64,000 nt of DNA, taken from Paulownia fortunei. Lineage: Eukaryota; Streptophyta; Magnoliopsida; Lamiales; Paulowniaceae. Below the pieces are notes generated by a model. The model made no database searches and was not told the DNA's origin. It worked only from the letters and a program-made list of their open reading frames with translations. The stretch lies in contig CM033107.1 in assembly GCA_019321725.1 (NCBI GenBank), positions 15,491,445 through 15,555,444 on the forward strand, given 5' to 3'. This document shows, piece after piece, positions 11,931 through 24,600 of this stretch (its first letter is position 1; every line of letters begins with the position of its first letter). A program made the translations under genes and the position numbers.

Positions 11931-13700
11931 ATGGTTATATGGTATCGTAGTCATAATTCTCGACGTTTAGTAAGAAATAATTCCAAAACTTTGTTTGGAA
12001 ATTTGTTTGAATCATCTCCACACACTTCCACCATGGCTGAAAATGAAAGTGTCCAGGATGAAAATGAGAATCAACAGGTGCGTACCATGCGTTATTACTT
12101 GCAACCTCCTCGAAATTCTTCTCCTTCTTGTTTCATTTTTCCTCTAAATGTAAATAATTTTTGATTCAAGTCAGGTATGATCCCTTTACTTCCTAATTTC
12201 CATGGTTTAGACTCTGAAAGTCCTTACTTGCATTTAAAAGAATTTGATGAAGTATGTGCCACTTTTGATGATCAAACTTGCACAAATGAGATTGTTAAGC
12301 TCAAATTATTTCCTTTCTCTTTAAAAGATAAAACAAAAAATTGGCTTAATTCTTTAAAACCTAGGTCAATTGGTACTTGGCAAGAAATGCTAGCTGAATT
12401 CTTGAAAAAATTCTTTCCAACTCATAAAACTAATGCTTTGAAAAGACAAATTCAAAATTTTTCTCAAAATTCGAATGAAGTTTTCTTTCAATGTTGGGAA
12501 AGATTTAAAGATTTGTTGAATTCATGCCCACATCATGGTTTTGAAAAATGGCGCTTAATTAGTTTCTTTTATGAAAGTTTAACTCTTGAAACAAAACAAT
12601 TTGTTGAAACAATGTGTAATGGTGAGTTTCTTGATAAGGAACCTGATGAAGCCCTAGAATACCTAGATCATTTGGCAGAAAACTCTCAATCATGGCATAG
12701 TGTTAATTCTTCCGAAGGTTTTATTAGATCTAATTTTGCTAATAGTAATAAAGGAAAATATTATCTTAGCTAAGAAGATGATCTAAATGCTAGACTTGCT
12801 AGTTTAACAAGAAAAGTTGAAGCCATGGAACTTAAAAAAGTAAAGGAAATCAAATCTGTGCAAGAGGAAGAAGTTTGTAGCAATTGTGAACTTTTGGGGC
12901 ACTCTACCAATGAATGTCCAAACCTTCTAGTACAAACAAATTTTATGAATACATTCAAAAAGCCTTTCCATTCTCCATATTCTGAAACTTACAATCCACA
13001 ATGGAGAAATCATCCCAATTTCAGTTGGCGAGATGATAACCGTGCCCAACCACCGCATTCACAAAAACCACAAAACTTTCATTCTTATCCACCTCCACAT
13101 ACAAAATCCATTGAGGAAACTTTGCAAGCATTTATGCATGAACAAACAAACATCAATAATCAGACTTCACAAGCTATCAATGAGATCAGAAGCACACTTT
13201 CAACACTGACAACTTCTTTGCGTACTCATGAAAAAGGTAAATTTCCTGCTCAACCTCAACCTAATCATTCTACTTAGTGTCATGCTTCTTCTTCAGGTGA
13301 AAATGCAGTCAAGGAGGCTAATTCAGTTACAACTCTTCGGAATAGAAAAGTTGTTGACAAGACTATTCATCCAAGGAGAAAGTTTCTAATCCACCTCCAG
13401 AAATGAAAAATGAAAATAGTCTTGACAATGAAGGTAAGTTTGAAGAAGGTAAGCGTGAAAATGATGAAAAAGAAAAATATTTACCTCCAGCACCCTTTCC
13501 TCAAAGATTGCAAGCAACTCAAAAATTGAACTCATCAAGCAAGTTCCACCTTATGCCAAATTTTTGAAAGATTTGTGTACAATCAAAAGAAAACATCATG
13601 TACAAAAGAAGGCATTTTTAACTGAAAGTGTTAGTTCAATCATTCAACAATTCACTCCACCCAAGTACAAAGATCCAGGTTGTCCAACCATTTCATGTAT
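11931..13700 (+). pseudogene. Athila-type gag and start of protease region, with stops
   Basis: The frame runs from about 11931 with in-frame stops at about 12162, 12771 and 13275 and a later frame change. It holds a retrotransposon gag core (YLHLKEFDEVCATF..., 12222-12680, including NWLNSLKPRSIGTW), a zinc knuckle (CSNCELLGHSTNEC, about 12876) and the stretch before the aspartic protease (YAKFLKDLCTIKRK and KYKDPGCPTISC), which is cut by the N gap. This is the capsid polyprotein of element A, now inactive. The order LTR, PBS, gag, protease agrees with the + strand orientation. Confidence 0.85.
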
Positions 13701-13800
13701 NNNNNNNNNNNNNNNNNNNNNNNNNNNNNNNNNNNNNNNNNNNNNNNNNNNNNNNNNNNNNNNNNNNNNNNNNNNNNNNNNNNNNNNNNNNNNNNNNNNN
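13701..13800. other. Assembly gap (100 N)
   Basis: Exactly 100 N, the usual placeholder for a gap of unknown size. Left of it an Athila polyprotein runs on the + strand into the protease; right of it an Athila polyprotein runs on the - strand and ends within integrase. Sequence of unknown length, orientation and order is missing here. Confidence 0.99.
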
Positions 13801-16800
13801 AAAGTGGGCATGCAACGATCAATGCCACATCCTAAATAGTATTTCAATCTTGACCAATTAACTTTGAAGGTGTTGTTCATTAGAGTAATCACATTCAATG
13901 ACTCTAAAGGAGAAGACTTTAGTCACTTTAAAGGGCTCAGACCATTTAGACTTCAACTTGCCTGAAAAGAGCCGCATTCTTGAATTATACAACAGCACTT
14001 CATCCCCCTCAACAAATTCTCTCTTTGCGATGCGCTTGTCTTGCCATCGTTTTGTCTTGTCCTTGTATAACTTGGCATTTTCATATGCTTATTGCAGGAA
14101 TTCTTCCATCTCATTCAATTAGAGCTACCTATTTTTCCCTACAAATTTCATATCAAAGTTAAGAATTTTGTAGCCTTCAAGCTTAACAGTGAGATGACAT
14201 GCTTTACAAAAAACTAACCTATATGGAGACATGCTAATAGGTGTTTTGTATGCAGATCTATAAGCCCATAAAGCATCATCTAGGAGTAATGTCCCATCTT
14301 TCCTAGTCAAGCTTACTGTTTTTTCCAAAATTTGTTTGAGTTCCCTATTAGACACTTCTATTTGTCCACCTATTTGAGGGTGATAGAGGCAACAATTTTA
14401 TTGGTGATACCATAATTTCTTAAAAGAGTTTCAAATTTTTATTGCAAAAATGTGTACCACCATCACTAATGATAGCTCTAGGGGTGCCATATCTAGTGAA
14501 AATATATTTTTTTAAAAAACTTACAATGATCCTAGCATCATTATTTCTCAATGCTTCCGCCTCTACCCACTTAGAAGCATAATCTACCACAACAAGTATG
14601 TATCTATTAGAGCAAGAACTAGAAAATGACCCCATAAAATCAATACCCCACACATCGAATAATTCACATTCAAAAATGTTTTTCAAAGGCATTTCATGCT
14701 TTCTAGAAATGTTACCAGTTCATTAGTACATTTCACATGAAGAAACATATGTATATTAAATAAAGTAGGCCAATAACAATTGGATTAAGTACCTTTGACA
14801 TTATTTTTGTGAGACCAAAGTGACCACCTCCCTCCTAGTCGTGATAATGGTGCAAAATAGACTACATCTCCCCTTCATGCACATGTTGTCGCATAATATT
14901 ATCCGTACAAACTTTAAACAAAAATGGTTCCTTCCACACATAATGTTTGACATTGGATAAGAGCTTTTTCTTTTGATAAAAAGAAAGATCTTGGGGGAGG
15001 GCTCCTGTCACAACATAGTTAGAAAATTATGCAAACTAATGAGCTATGTAATGGCATACAGTTACTTTTCTAGAAATTTTCCACCAGTGGGAACATTCAC
15101 ATGCTCAATGTTAGGACTCTCTATCCTAGACAAGTGATATACTACAACATTCTCCACACTTTCTTATCTCTAATTTCAAGATCAAATTCTTGCAACAAAA
15201 GAATCCATCTAATCAACCTTAGTTTTGCATCTTTTATTGCAAGCAGTTGTTTAAGTGCAGAGTGGTCCCTGTAAGCAATCACTTTTACCAAAACAAGGTA
15301 TGAATAAAACTTATCGAATGTAAATACTATCGCTAGATGTTCTTCTTCAGTTGTGGCATAATTGTGTTGTGCTTAATTCAAAGTATGACTAATATAGTGA
15401 ATAGTTTGAAATACCTTGTTCTTCTTTTGCCCAAGCACCAGCCCGATAGCTACATTCAAAGTCTTGAATGCCTGTAAGCAATCATCATTAAAATCAAATG
15501 GTGCATCCTTAACTAAAAGATTTGGAAGAGGTTTAGCAATTTTAGAAAAATCCTTGATAAACCGACAGTAGAACCCAGGAATGGTTCGAGAAACTCCTCA
15601 CTCCTTTTATCGTTGTAAGAGGGGGGAACTTCTCTATCACCTCGACCTTGGCTCTATCTACTTCATTGCTTTTATGTGATATTTTGTGACCAAACACTAT
15701 CCCCTCTTACACCATGAACTATCATTTTTCCCAATTTAAAACAAGATTGGTCTCCTCACATCTAGCAAACACCAAATCAAAATTAGATAAACAAGCATCA
15801 AATGAAGATCCAAATATCGAGAATTATCTATGAAAATCTCAAGAAATTGTTCAACCATATCATGAAAAATAAATATCATGTATCTTTGAAAAGTTGCAAG
15901 TGCATTACATAAACTAAATGGCATTCTTCTAAATGCAAACGTGTCATAAGGACAAGTGAATGTGGTTTTCTCTTGATCCTTAGGAGCTATAGCTATTTGG
16001 TTGTAACCTGAATATCCATCAAAAAGCAGTAAAACTCATATCTTGTAAGCCTCTCCAACATTTGATCAATAAAAGAAAGGGGGAAGTGGTCTTTTCTTGT
16101 AGCATCATTCAACTTTCGATAATCCATACACACTCTCCACCCCATCACTGTCCTAGTGGGTATTAAATCATTATAATCATTTTGAATAATAGTCATACCC
16201 TCTTTTTTCTAGCACACATTGTACGGGGCTCACCCACTTACTATCAGAGATGGGATAGATAATACTTGCATCAAGAAGCTTGATGGTTTCAGCTTTCACC
16301 ACCTCTTGCATCATTAGATTTAATCTCCTTTGTGGTTGTACCAAATGCTTATAGCTCTCTTCCATTAAGATTTTGTGCATGCAAATGGAGGGGCTAATTT
16401 CCTTTATGTCTGTTATTTTCTATCAAAAGGCTATCTTGGGCTCCCTAAGGACTCTTAGGAGCTTCTCCTCCATTTCACCTATAAAGGAAGGAGAAATGAT
16501 TACCAGCAACGAATTCAAGTCATCAAGATAAGCATACTTCAAATGAGAGGGCAGGGGTTTAAGTTCAAGTATAGGAGGCTCTTCAATAGATGGCTTTTAT
16601 TATGTGGTGGGAGGACTCTCTAATACTTTAAAACATAGTTGAGCACTCTTTATATAAGAAAGGTTGGCCTTCAAACTTACCACAACAGCCCTTATGTCCT
16701 CATCATCATCATTTCCTTCCTTAGCAAGAATCAAACATATCTCCAATCATCCTTGAACCTATTCTCTAGAAAAAATTCAAGTGCTAAAGAGTCAAATGCA

Positions 16801-18270
16801 TCAACTTTATAACAACTATGTTCATCATCCGGATACTTCTTGGCCTTGAAAACATTAAAAATCACTTGGCATCTCCTACTCTAAATATTAACCTTCCTAA
16901 TTGAACATTAATTAATGCCTTACCTATAGCAAGCAAGATCTACCTAGAACAAGAGGTACATCCACATCTTTTTCCATATCCAAGATAAAAAAATCAACTA
17001 GGACTATGAATTTGTCTACCTTGACAAGCACATCCTCAATGATGCCTCTAAGATACTTGATGGATCGGTCGACAAGTTGTAAAGATACCGTTGTAGGCTT
17101 TAGCTCCCTAAGTTTAAGTTTTCTAAATACAATCATGGTATAAAATTAATGTTGGCACCCAAATCACATAAAACTTCAGAAAATAAAATTAGACCAATGG
17201 TACAAGGGATAGAAAAACTCACAGGGTCCTTAAGCTTCAGAAGAAGCTTGTTTTGTACAATCACCAAGCACTTCGTGGTTAAGTTCACCGTGTCATACTC
17301 CTCCAACTTTCTTTTGTCAAGAATTTAGTAGAACTAGAAAATTGAAGTAAAGTATCGATAAATGGAATATCAATATGCAACTTCTTAAATACCTAAAAAA
17401 ATTAGAAAATTTCACATCTAACTAATTCTTTTTCATTGCCAAAGGAAAATGGGGAGGGATACTCATCGGTTCATTGGAAATAACCAGTGTTGATGAATTG
17501 CTAGGCTTAGAGGTTGATGCACGCTTGTCCTCCTTCTTTTGTTGAACTTCTTTTTCCTTTGTGTTAGACTTCTCTTCTTGAAATTCCATGTCCTCGACTT
17601 CATGTCTACCTCTTTCCCACTTCTCAAGGTAATAGCTTTGACATGGTCCTTAGGATTTTTCTAAGTATTACTTGGCAAAGCGCCTTGCACACGCTCAGAC
17701 ATTATACTTGCCAATTGCCCCACTTGAGTCTCTAAGTTTTGGATTGATGCCTTTTGATTTTGAAATCTAATTTCAGCGGTAGCTAAGAATTTTCTCATCA
17801 TCTCTTCCAAACTTGGATTTTTCTCTTGAGATAGATATATAGGTGGTGAAGGCCTTGTCATGCCTTGATTTGCTTGGAAAGAGTTGTGGTTCTCTTGGTT
17901 GCTCCATGCAAAATTTGGGTGATTTCTCCATTTGGGATTGCAAGTTTGGGAATATGAATTATTTGCTTACCTGGTGAAATTCCCAACATAGTTAGCTTGC
18001 TCGGATAAGGATAAAAATAGGTTTTGAACTTGGTACTCAATGTTATAGTGTCTATCTCCACATAACTCACATGCGATGGTTTACACCTTTATCGCCGAAG
18101 CACTCATGCTATCTATCTTTATATTCAATATTTCAATTTGGGCCAAAAGGACTGAGTATGTGTTGATAGTGTGAACACCTACTGGTTTCTTTCCCAATCT
18201 CCTATCCACTTGCCATTGATAACTGTTTGATGCCATTTTTTCTAATAACTTGTATGACTCTAGATGTGTT
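13801..18270 (-). pseudogene. Athila-type gag-pol remnant (element B), opposite strand, heavily broken
   Basis: Read from high to low coordinates: gag end with LEKMASNSYQWQ and GKKPVGVH (about 18240), a zinc-knuckle remnant CELCGDRH (about 18070), the protease region with VPLVLGRSCLL (about 16930), RT with VCMDYRKLNDATRKDHFPLSF (split near 16100) and MPFSLCNALATFQRYM (about 15900), an integrase core with [19 protein letters not shown] and SDGGTHF (14440-14670), and integrase end with [13 protein letters not shown] and SRWSGPFKVTKVF (13900-14280). Stops and frame changes break it everywhere. The RT active-site box reads FIDN in place of the usual DD pair. 5' LTR and gag start are missing on the right, where it abuts copia sequence; the 3' LTR is missing on the left at the gap. 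Confidence 0.85.
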
Positions 18271-18762
18271 CTTGGAGTACAGTTATGGAGAACTGAAGTT
18301 GACATGTATCATCTAGCTTTTCAGTCCAATATAGATAACTCAAAGTCTATGTCTAGATTCGTATTTCATTTCAAAATAGTAGGCCAATTAGCTGAAAAGA
18401 GTTCTAATCTTAAGATGATCGTAGATTCCACTACCAATGGTGAATACATCATCGCATTTGATGTAGTAAATAGAGGTGTTTGGATGAGGAACTTCGTCTA
18501 AGGGTTGGGTATAGTTTCATTAGTATTAGTCTACTATGATACCAATGGGGCTATTGTGCAAGCGAAAAAAGCTAATATCTCATCAAACATCCAAGCACAT
18601 ATAAAGGTAATACCACCAGATTCTAAAAATCATTAATAGAGATGACAACATAGTGGAAACAGTTGTCTCGACAAAAAACATAGCAGATCCATTAACTAGA
18701 CCCCTAGCAAAAATAGTATTCGGAGGACATCTTGGGAATATAAGCTTAAGATCTAAGTAATT
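18271..18762 (+). pseudogene. Ty1/copia RNase H C-terminus, truncated
   Basis: Copia RNase H wording is readable across frame breaks: SNIDNSKSMSRFVF (about 18330), IVDSTTNGEYIIAFD (about 18420), VWMRNFV (18480), then, past a stop, YYDTNGAIVQAKKA (about 18530) and NIADPLTRPLAK (about 18680), ending in FGGHLGN near 18735. It lacks everything upstream (gag to RT), replaced by Athila element B. A copia LTR follows in the expected place. Confidence 0.8.
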
Positions 18763-18784
18763 GGTTCTAGGGAAAGTATGAGAT

Positions 18785-20854
18785 TGTTAGAGTAGTACCA
18801 AATGTGTCAATTACTGATCGATTTTATATTGTTGCTATGAACATTCTTATTCAAAATATATTAATAAAATTAGCATTTTTTTTATCTTCAATTGCATTTA
18901 GTCAATTAGATAAAAAATTAGACCATATATAGCTATGGGGTATGATAACGAATGTAATAACGATCATGGAATACGCCTCTATGGTTTTGGTCGTAAACTA
19001 GTTATGAGTCGAGGGTTTACTGAGATGGACATTGATAAAACCATTAGACTCGTACAAAGAGGATGTCTTGCTCTATAGGCATTGATATAACGAAGCTAGT
19101 GCATGTGTGCAGGTGCTTGTTGGAGAATAAGTACACTAAATAGGCCCACTGGAAATTCTCAATTGCAAAAGTTGTTTAATGAGAATTTTCTAGTTACAAT
19201 AGTACATTATTTAGTCATTAGACTTTAGGCATTGTGGTAACCTATGCATAACATGTCACACTTTGATGTATTTTTCGATTGCATGTCAATCATATGAGGT
19301 TTACATTGGGTGTAACATCTTCATACATGGAGGTTAATAAGTGGTCAATAAAGAATTCGTTATCTAATTGGTAGAATATGAGAATCTCTTATATTTTTAT
19401 AGTTCTTAACCCCGAAGATCTTGGCTAAGGCAGGATGAATATTATACAAGATTTTATAATGATTCATCTAATGGTCAATATGACTTGAAATGAAATCATA
19501 TTTATTAAGTCAAAATAAGGTTTTAACTAATAATGTCTATCTTAGACTTAATCGGGAGATTAGTTAATGAAAATACCATATTTGCATGGCACTCGTAACA
19601 AAACTAGGTTCGCTTTATATCACCTAAGACTAGGTAGTCATGATGTAGGATTAGATGTTTCATAACTTGTGAGGTTTTTAAAATTAAAGAGTTAATTCTA
19701 AGACGATTAATTAATTGGATTAATTAATCAGAATATTTAATATTCACTTAAATTGTAAAAGTTACAAACTCACTGCTAGCTTAGTTGTGAACCTAAAGGG
19801 TCATACAGATCTGGATAGTCCACTAGAAGTAATTCAAGGAGTTGAATTAAGGTTAATTAACTTGAGCTAGAATTAATTTAAAAAGTTAAATTAAATAATA
19901 AAATTATTTAATACGACGTAATTAAGATTAGAGGCTCGTGAGAGTAAATTAATTCATTAATTGGTCAAATAAATAAAGACATAAAATAATTTAATGAGTT
20001 AAATTAATTTATCTAATTAATAATATGATTATTTAATTGAGTCTAATTTGATTAGATTGTGTACATGGAACTAATTAATTGGATCAATTATTAAAATTGG
20101 ACTTGTTTAATTGATGTATATCAATTAAATGGACTTAATAAATAAATTAAAATTGGCAAAAGTTTTGAAGAAGAAGTCAAAGACTTCTAGTCTCGTATAG
20201 AAAAGAAGAATATAAGAACAGAATGGAATAAGATAAGAAAGGAAATGATTTGAGATCTAATATGAAAGGAGTATATAAATACTCCTTCCCCCATATGGTC
20301 GTATTCTTGTGCTTCTACAAGCAAGAATTTGGCCTTATCTTCTTCTTGTCTCCCTCTATTACTTCTCTTAAAAAAAAATCTTTTCCATAAAAAATCTCAT
20401 CCCTTTCTTACATAAGTTTAATTCTCTTTAATCGCTTGATGACTGCACTCCCAAAATCTAGATTAGAAACAAAGGTTATCAGTTTTCTAGTAAGAAGTGT
20501 TCATCTATGGACTTGCTTAAGGTGTGAATATCGTTAGAAGGGATACATATAAAGTCCTATGTGAACCTGTTTCTGATTAGGCTTTAAGATTCCAATCGTT
20601 TCTTAAAATTCTTGTGAATAGTTCATGATGAGGTAATAATTTGAATTGTTACATACTCTACATCAGCCAAAATATTTTTAAGGTACAATTCACGAAATTT
20701 TTGCTTTAATTATTAGCGAACAATAAAAAACACAAATCAAATACTCGCAACGAATTCATAATATAGTTTTACATGAGATGTATGTTTTAATTCAATTATT
20801 GAAAATTTTAAATTTTTATTGAGCATGCTATTCCGCAGTTATGCGAATCCAATA
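18785..20854 (+). mobile_element. Copia 3' LTR
   Basis: It starts TGTTAGAGTAG after a purine-rich stretch (GGGAAAGTATGAGAT) following the RNase H remnant, the usual copia arrangement. The end is placed at ATCCAATA near 20854 by likeness to the ends of related LTRs in this window (TCTAACA, TCCAACAG), so length is about 2.07 kb with some uncertainty. It contains the AT-rich ATTAATTGGA-type core seen also in 5806-9145 and 55161-56397. Confidence 0.6.
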
Positions 20855-21661
20855 ATAAAAAATTAATTACATCCAAAGTATGAAATTAACATCAAATTCA
20901 AAAATTGAGGTCAATTGAATTAATGATTCTAAACCCAATTTAATTTTCAACAACATTGAACATGAGTTTTTATAAAGTAGTAGACAACGAATTCAACCAA
21001 ATATATGGAGCAATTTTACAAATTTGATGAGGCAACAAGAAAATGCCGTATGTTGGCAAAATAGACCGACGCTGCCGCAGGGAAAGTAGAGTACAAGCAA
21101 TGATGTGAGCGCGTGGGCATAGCGCAACAACCTCTCATCATAATGGCCGGCCATTTGTGTCTGAACCGAAGAGGAATTTATTGTTTCTGGTAAAGCACAC
21201 CCCCTCACCCTCTTAGATAACAATTCCAAAAAGTAGTACCAGCCCAATTCATGCTAGTACTTTGTGCCACGAGGTTGTACGTCGATGTACAATTAACGTT
21301 CAGTTGAGAGATGGGACCGAAAGTTTTTGACATGCATGTGCAGAGATGGGAAAAAACTGATGCCAATTGTGAGAGGAAGTAAAGGAGAAATAAGGAGCAT
21401 GTAAACAGAGAAAAAGTCGTGGGATGTGACAAATTCAACCAACACATGCAATTGGGGTGAAAGAGAGAGCCATTAATGCAAAGTTCAACCATATACTTAC
21501 TCATAGCATTAATGAAATCCAACTAACAATGCCAGCCCGAAAGTCATCTTTACTCATCTCCACCGCCATATTTTTATGCTGAAGTTCAAACCCAACCACG
21601 AGTGACTGTTGCACCATTACCTTTTCCCCATTAGCTTCTTTCTTATTCTTCGTAAAAATTA
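20855..21661 (+). promoter_or_regulatory. Upstream region of ABCG32
   Basis: About 800 bases separate the copia LTR from the ABCG32 start codon. They must hold the core promoter and 5' UTR, so the transposon cluster reaches to within 1 kb of the gene. No TATA box or known element stands out clearly. Short antisense frames here look random. Confidence 0.4.
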
Positions 21662-24600
21662 ATGTGGAACTCGGCGGAGAATTTGTCGGCGCGTTCGGAG
21701 TCATTTAGGGAGGATGGGGACGACGAGGAGGCGCTGCGGTGGGCGGCGCTGGAGCGGCTGCCCACGTACCGCCGCGTCAGGCTCGGAATTTTCCGTAACA
21801 TGGTGGGCGACTCCAAGGAGATCGACGTGCACAAACTCCTAGCAGAAGAGCAGAAAATCGTCTTGGATCGGCTGATTAACTCCGTTGATGATGATTGGGA
21901 AAAGTTCTTCACTCGCGTGCGACGCCGCTTCGATAGGTTAGTGTTTGCACTTCTTCTATTTTTCCTGAAGTAATTTATTTTGTTTTCTTGTGTCTTGACC
22001 TTGCTTAGCTTATTATTATTATCTTTTAAGAAATATTTTTTCATTTGTTGTTTGGTTTCATTACTTTTTTTGAGCGGCTTGATTATTCAGTACTTGGGAT
22101 GAACTAATTATGGTTAGAGGGTGAGACAGGGTTTATTTATTTGGGAATAAAGGATTACTATGTCACTCATTTATCATTGTCAATAATCATTATTAATATA
22201 ATAAAAGTTTTCCTTACAGTAATAATCTGTTGGTCTTAATGGACCAAAGTGCATCTAATAAGTGATCTCTTTCCAAAAAGAAATTCTCTTTTTTCAAATG
22301 CTATTCTTTGATAGCGTTGAGTATAATCATAACGGGGAAATAGTTTTACATATATATCCTTACAAGCTCACTTTCAACCATATGTTTCCTTTTCTATTAC
22401 CAAATTTGTTGCAACAGTTTGGTGGAGCCAACGATGATCGGATTGCGATTCTTGTTTTTACAAATCTATGTTGCTAGGTTTCTAAATATCATGGACTAAC
22501 TAAGAGAACACCTTGCACCCTCGGCCCAATGGTCAATGGATCATTAAGTTTATTAGGATAAGGTGACTGTCAATTTACTCCTCAAGCAATGATAAATATT
22601 GTTGGAATGCATTCATATTTGAATGGATGTTAATTCCACAATTTAGGTGAGATTGAGTTTGCTAATGGAATTTTGTGTGTATATTAGATATATCAAATCT
22701 CTATCCTAATGGAACAAGTGAATAAACGTATTCTCCCAAAAATTACTATCTCCATATTCCTCTCTATATAGTTACTCTCTCTATCTTTTCTTGGACTATA
22801 AAACTCCAAGGATTTGAAGTGTGTATTTGAGTGAATAACTCTAGTGGTAATTTACCACCAATGAGAAAGACATGTTCGTGGTTGATTCGAGAGAATGAAT
22901 TTGATAACATGTTCGTCGTTTAATCAAAGAGCTTGAAGACGAGCTTCATTTGGGACGTGTAGATCGATATAATTATGCTATGTATGGTAATATTCGATCC
23001 ACTATCATATGTGATATATTTGTGTTCAAATATATTTACTGATTAAGCCAAATATTCTTCAACATGCTGGCCAATTAAATGTTGATGAAAAAGATTTAAA
23101 CGATATGAATTGCAATTGTTCTCAAATAAGAAATATTCTGAATGGTATACAAATGCCAGAATACACTATGTATAATGTAGCTATGTAATATCACGTGTGG
23201 ATTTTTCAGTCATTTGACTAGACAAATAAGCCTGTCTTGTATGATATAGACACAAAATGAGCACTTAGCTATGGACTTTCCTTCATGTAGGCTATAAGAT
23301 CTTACAATTGTGACCAAACAAGTTGATTAAGGTAGGGTGATCTGCCGAAAAAGGCTTGTTTATTTAAATTTTTTGATAGAATTTTAGGGAAAGACTAAGT
23401 CGCCACGTGCACTATAAGTGCAGCAGGTAGCTAAACTACACACATGGAGATTGCCTGCAGATGTCACTTCAGCCGCACTCGGGACCTCAAGCACAAATGC
23501 AACAAATTGAAACTTCGGCAATGGTTCTAATGGCACTGTAAGCAATTCTAAACGCATATAGACAATTAACAATAAGTGAATTAATGTTATCTTAACAGCA
23601 AAAATTCGTTTGATTCACTCTTGATGAATAGCTCGCCTACGAGCCTCCCAAATAGAACCACGATACAACTCGCCTACAAACCTCCCAAATAGAACCACGA
23701 TCCTTTTCACTCGAGTGAATATTACTAGAGCATTTAGCAATTTTTCTACACAACTTAAGCCCTCGGAAACATCTTGTGGTGATATTCCAAGAGAGACTGA
23801 GAGAACAAATATGAAGGAGAATGTTTGAGCAAAATATGAATGCTCTTTTTGGTGTAAGGTTCACTTCTTCTACCTCTGCCGTTGTATACGTTTCCTTTTA
23901 TAAGACGAAGAAAAGAATGAATTGATTGCCCACTAATTGACCTTTATTTTTCTCCCACTAACATTTGCCCACTAACGCCCACTAACATTTGCCCACTAAT
24001 GCCCACTAACATCATCTCCTACTCATACATATTTGACTCGACTTATTCGAATCACATTCTCATAATTCTCATATCACATCTCTTCTTTCAAACGAGGAAT
24101 AAGGTGTGCGACCAAGCGAGAAAAGAAAAAACAAGTGAGAAGAGTTATATTAAGTCATCACCTAACTAACATAACTCAAAACTCAAAACTCACTATGTAC
24201 CCCAAACTATGTGGTCGCACCAGATCAAACATCTCTAATCCCTTAATAAGTAAAGCATGCTTGACTCTCTCAACTATGTATCTATGTTCATGGCTATGTT
24301 AAACGCATTTTTGACTTAGTCGACTGGCCTATGAGCTATAGAACATAAGTGCATTACCAACTTAGTTATTCCTTGGCCCTTCATAACAATCAACTTGGTC
24401 TTGATAGCTTTCTTAGTCATGCTTCGACAGATCGGATCAATTATGATGACCATTGGATATATGTGAAAGTAGCATCATCAAGCTTACACCTCATGACATG
24501 GTCCAGAGTCCCAAAGGGTACTAAAAACATATTAAGGGCTCAAACAATGATGAAGCAGGGATCTATTGAGTCACTCCGCTTACAAGGTCGTCGCAAAGCA

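Noticed and set aside
13564..13898. Open frames on both strands across the N gap
   Set aside because: They exist only because unknown bases are read as X; part of the + strand frame is genuine Athila protease lead-in, the rest is not evidence of a gene.
23950..24015. CRISPR-like array of CCCACTAACATTTG
   Set aside because: The units are short, contiguous and without spacers, in a plant LTR; it is a minisatellite.
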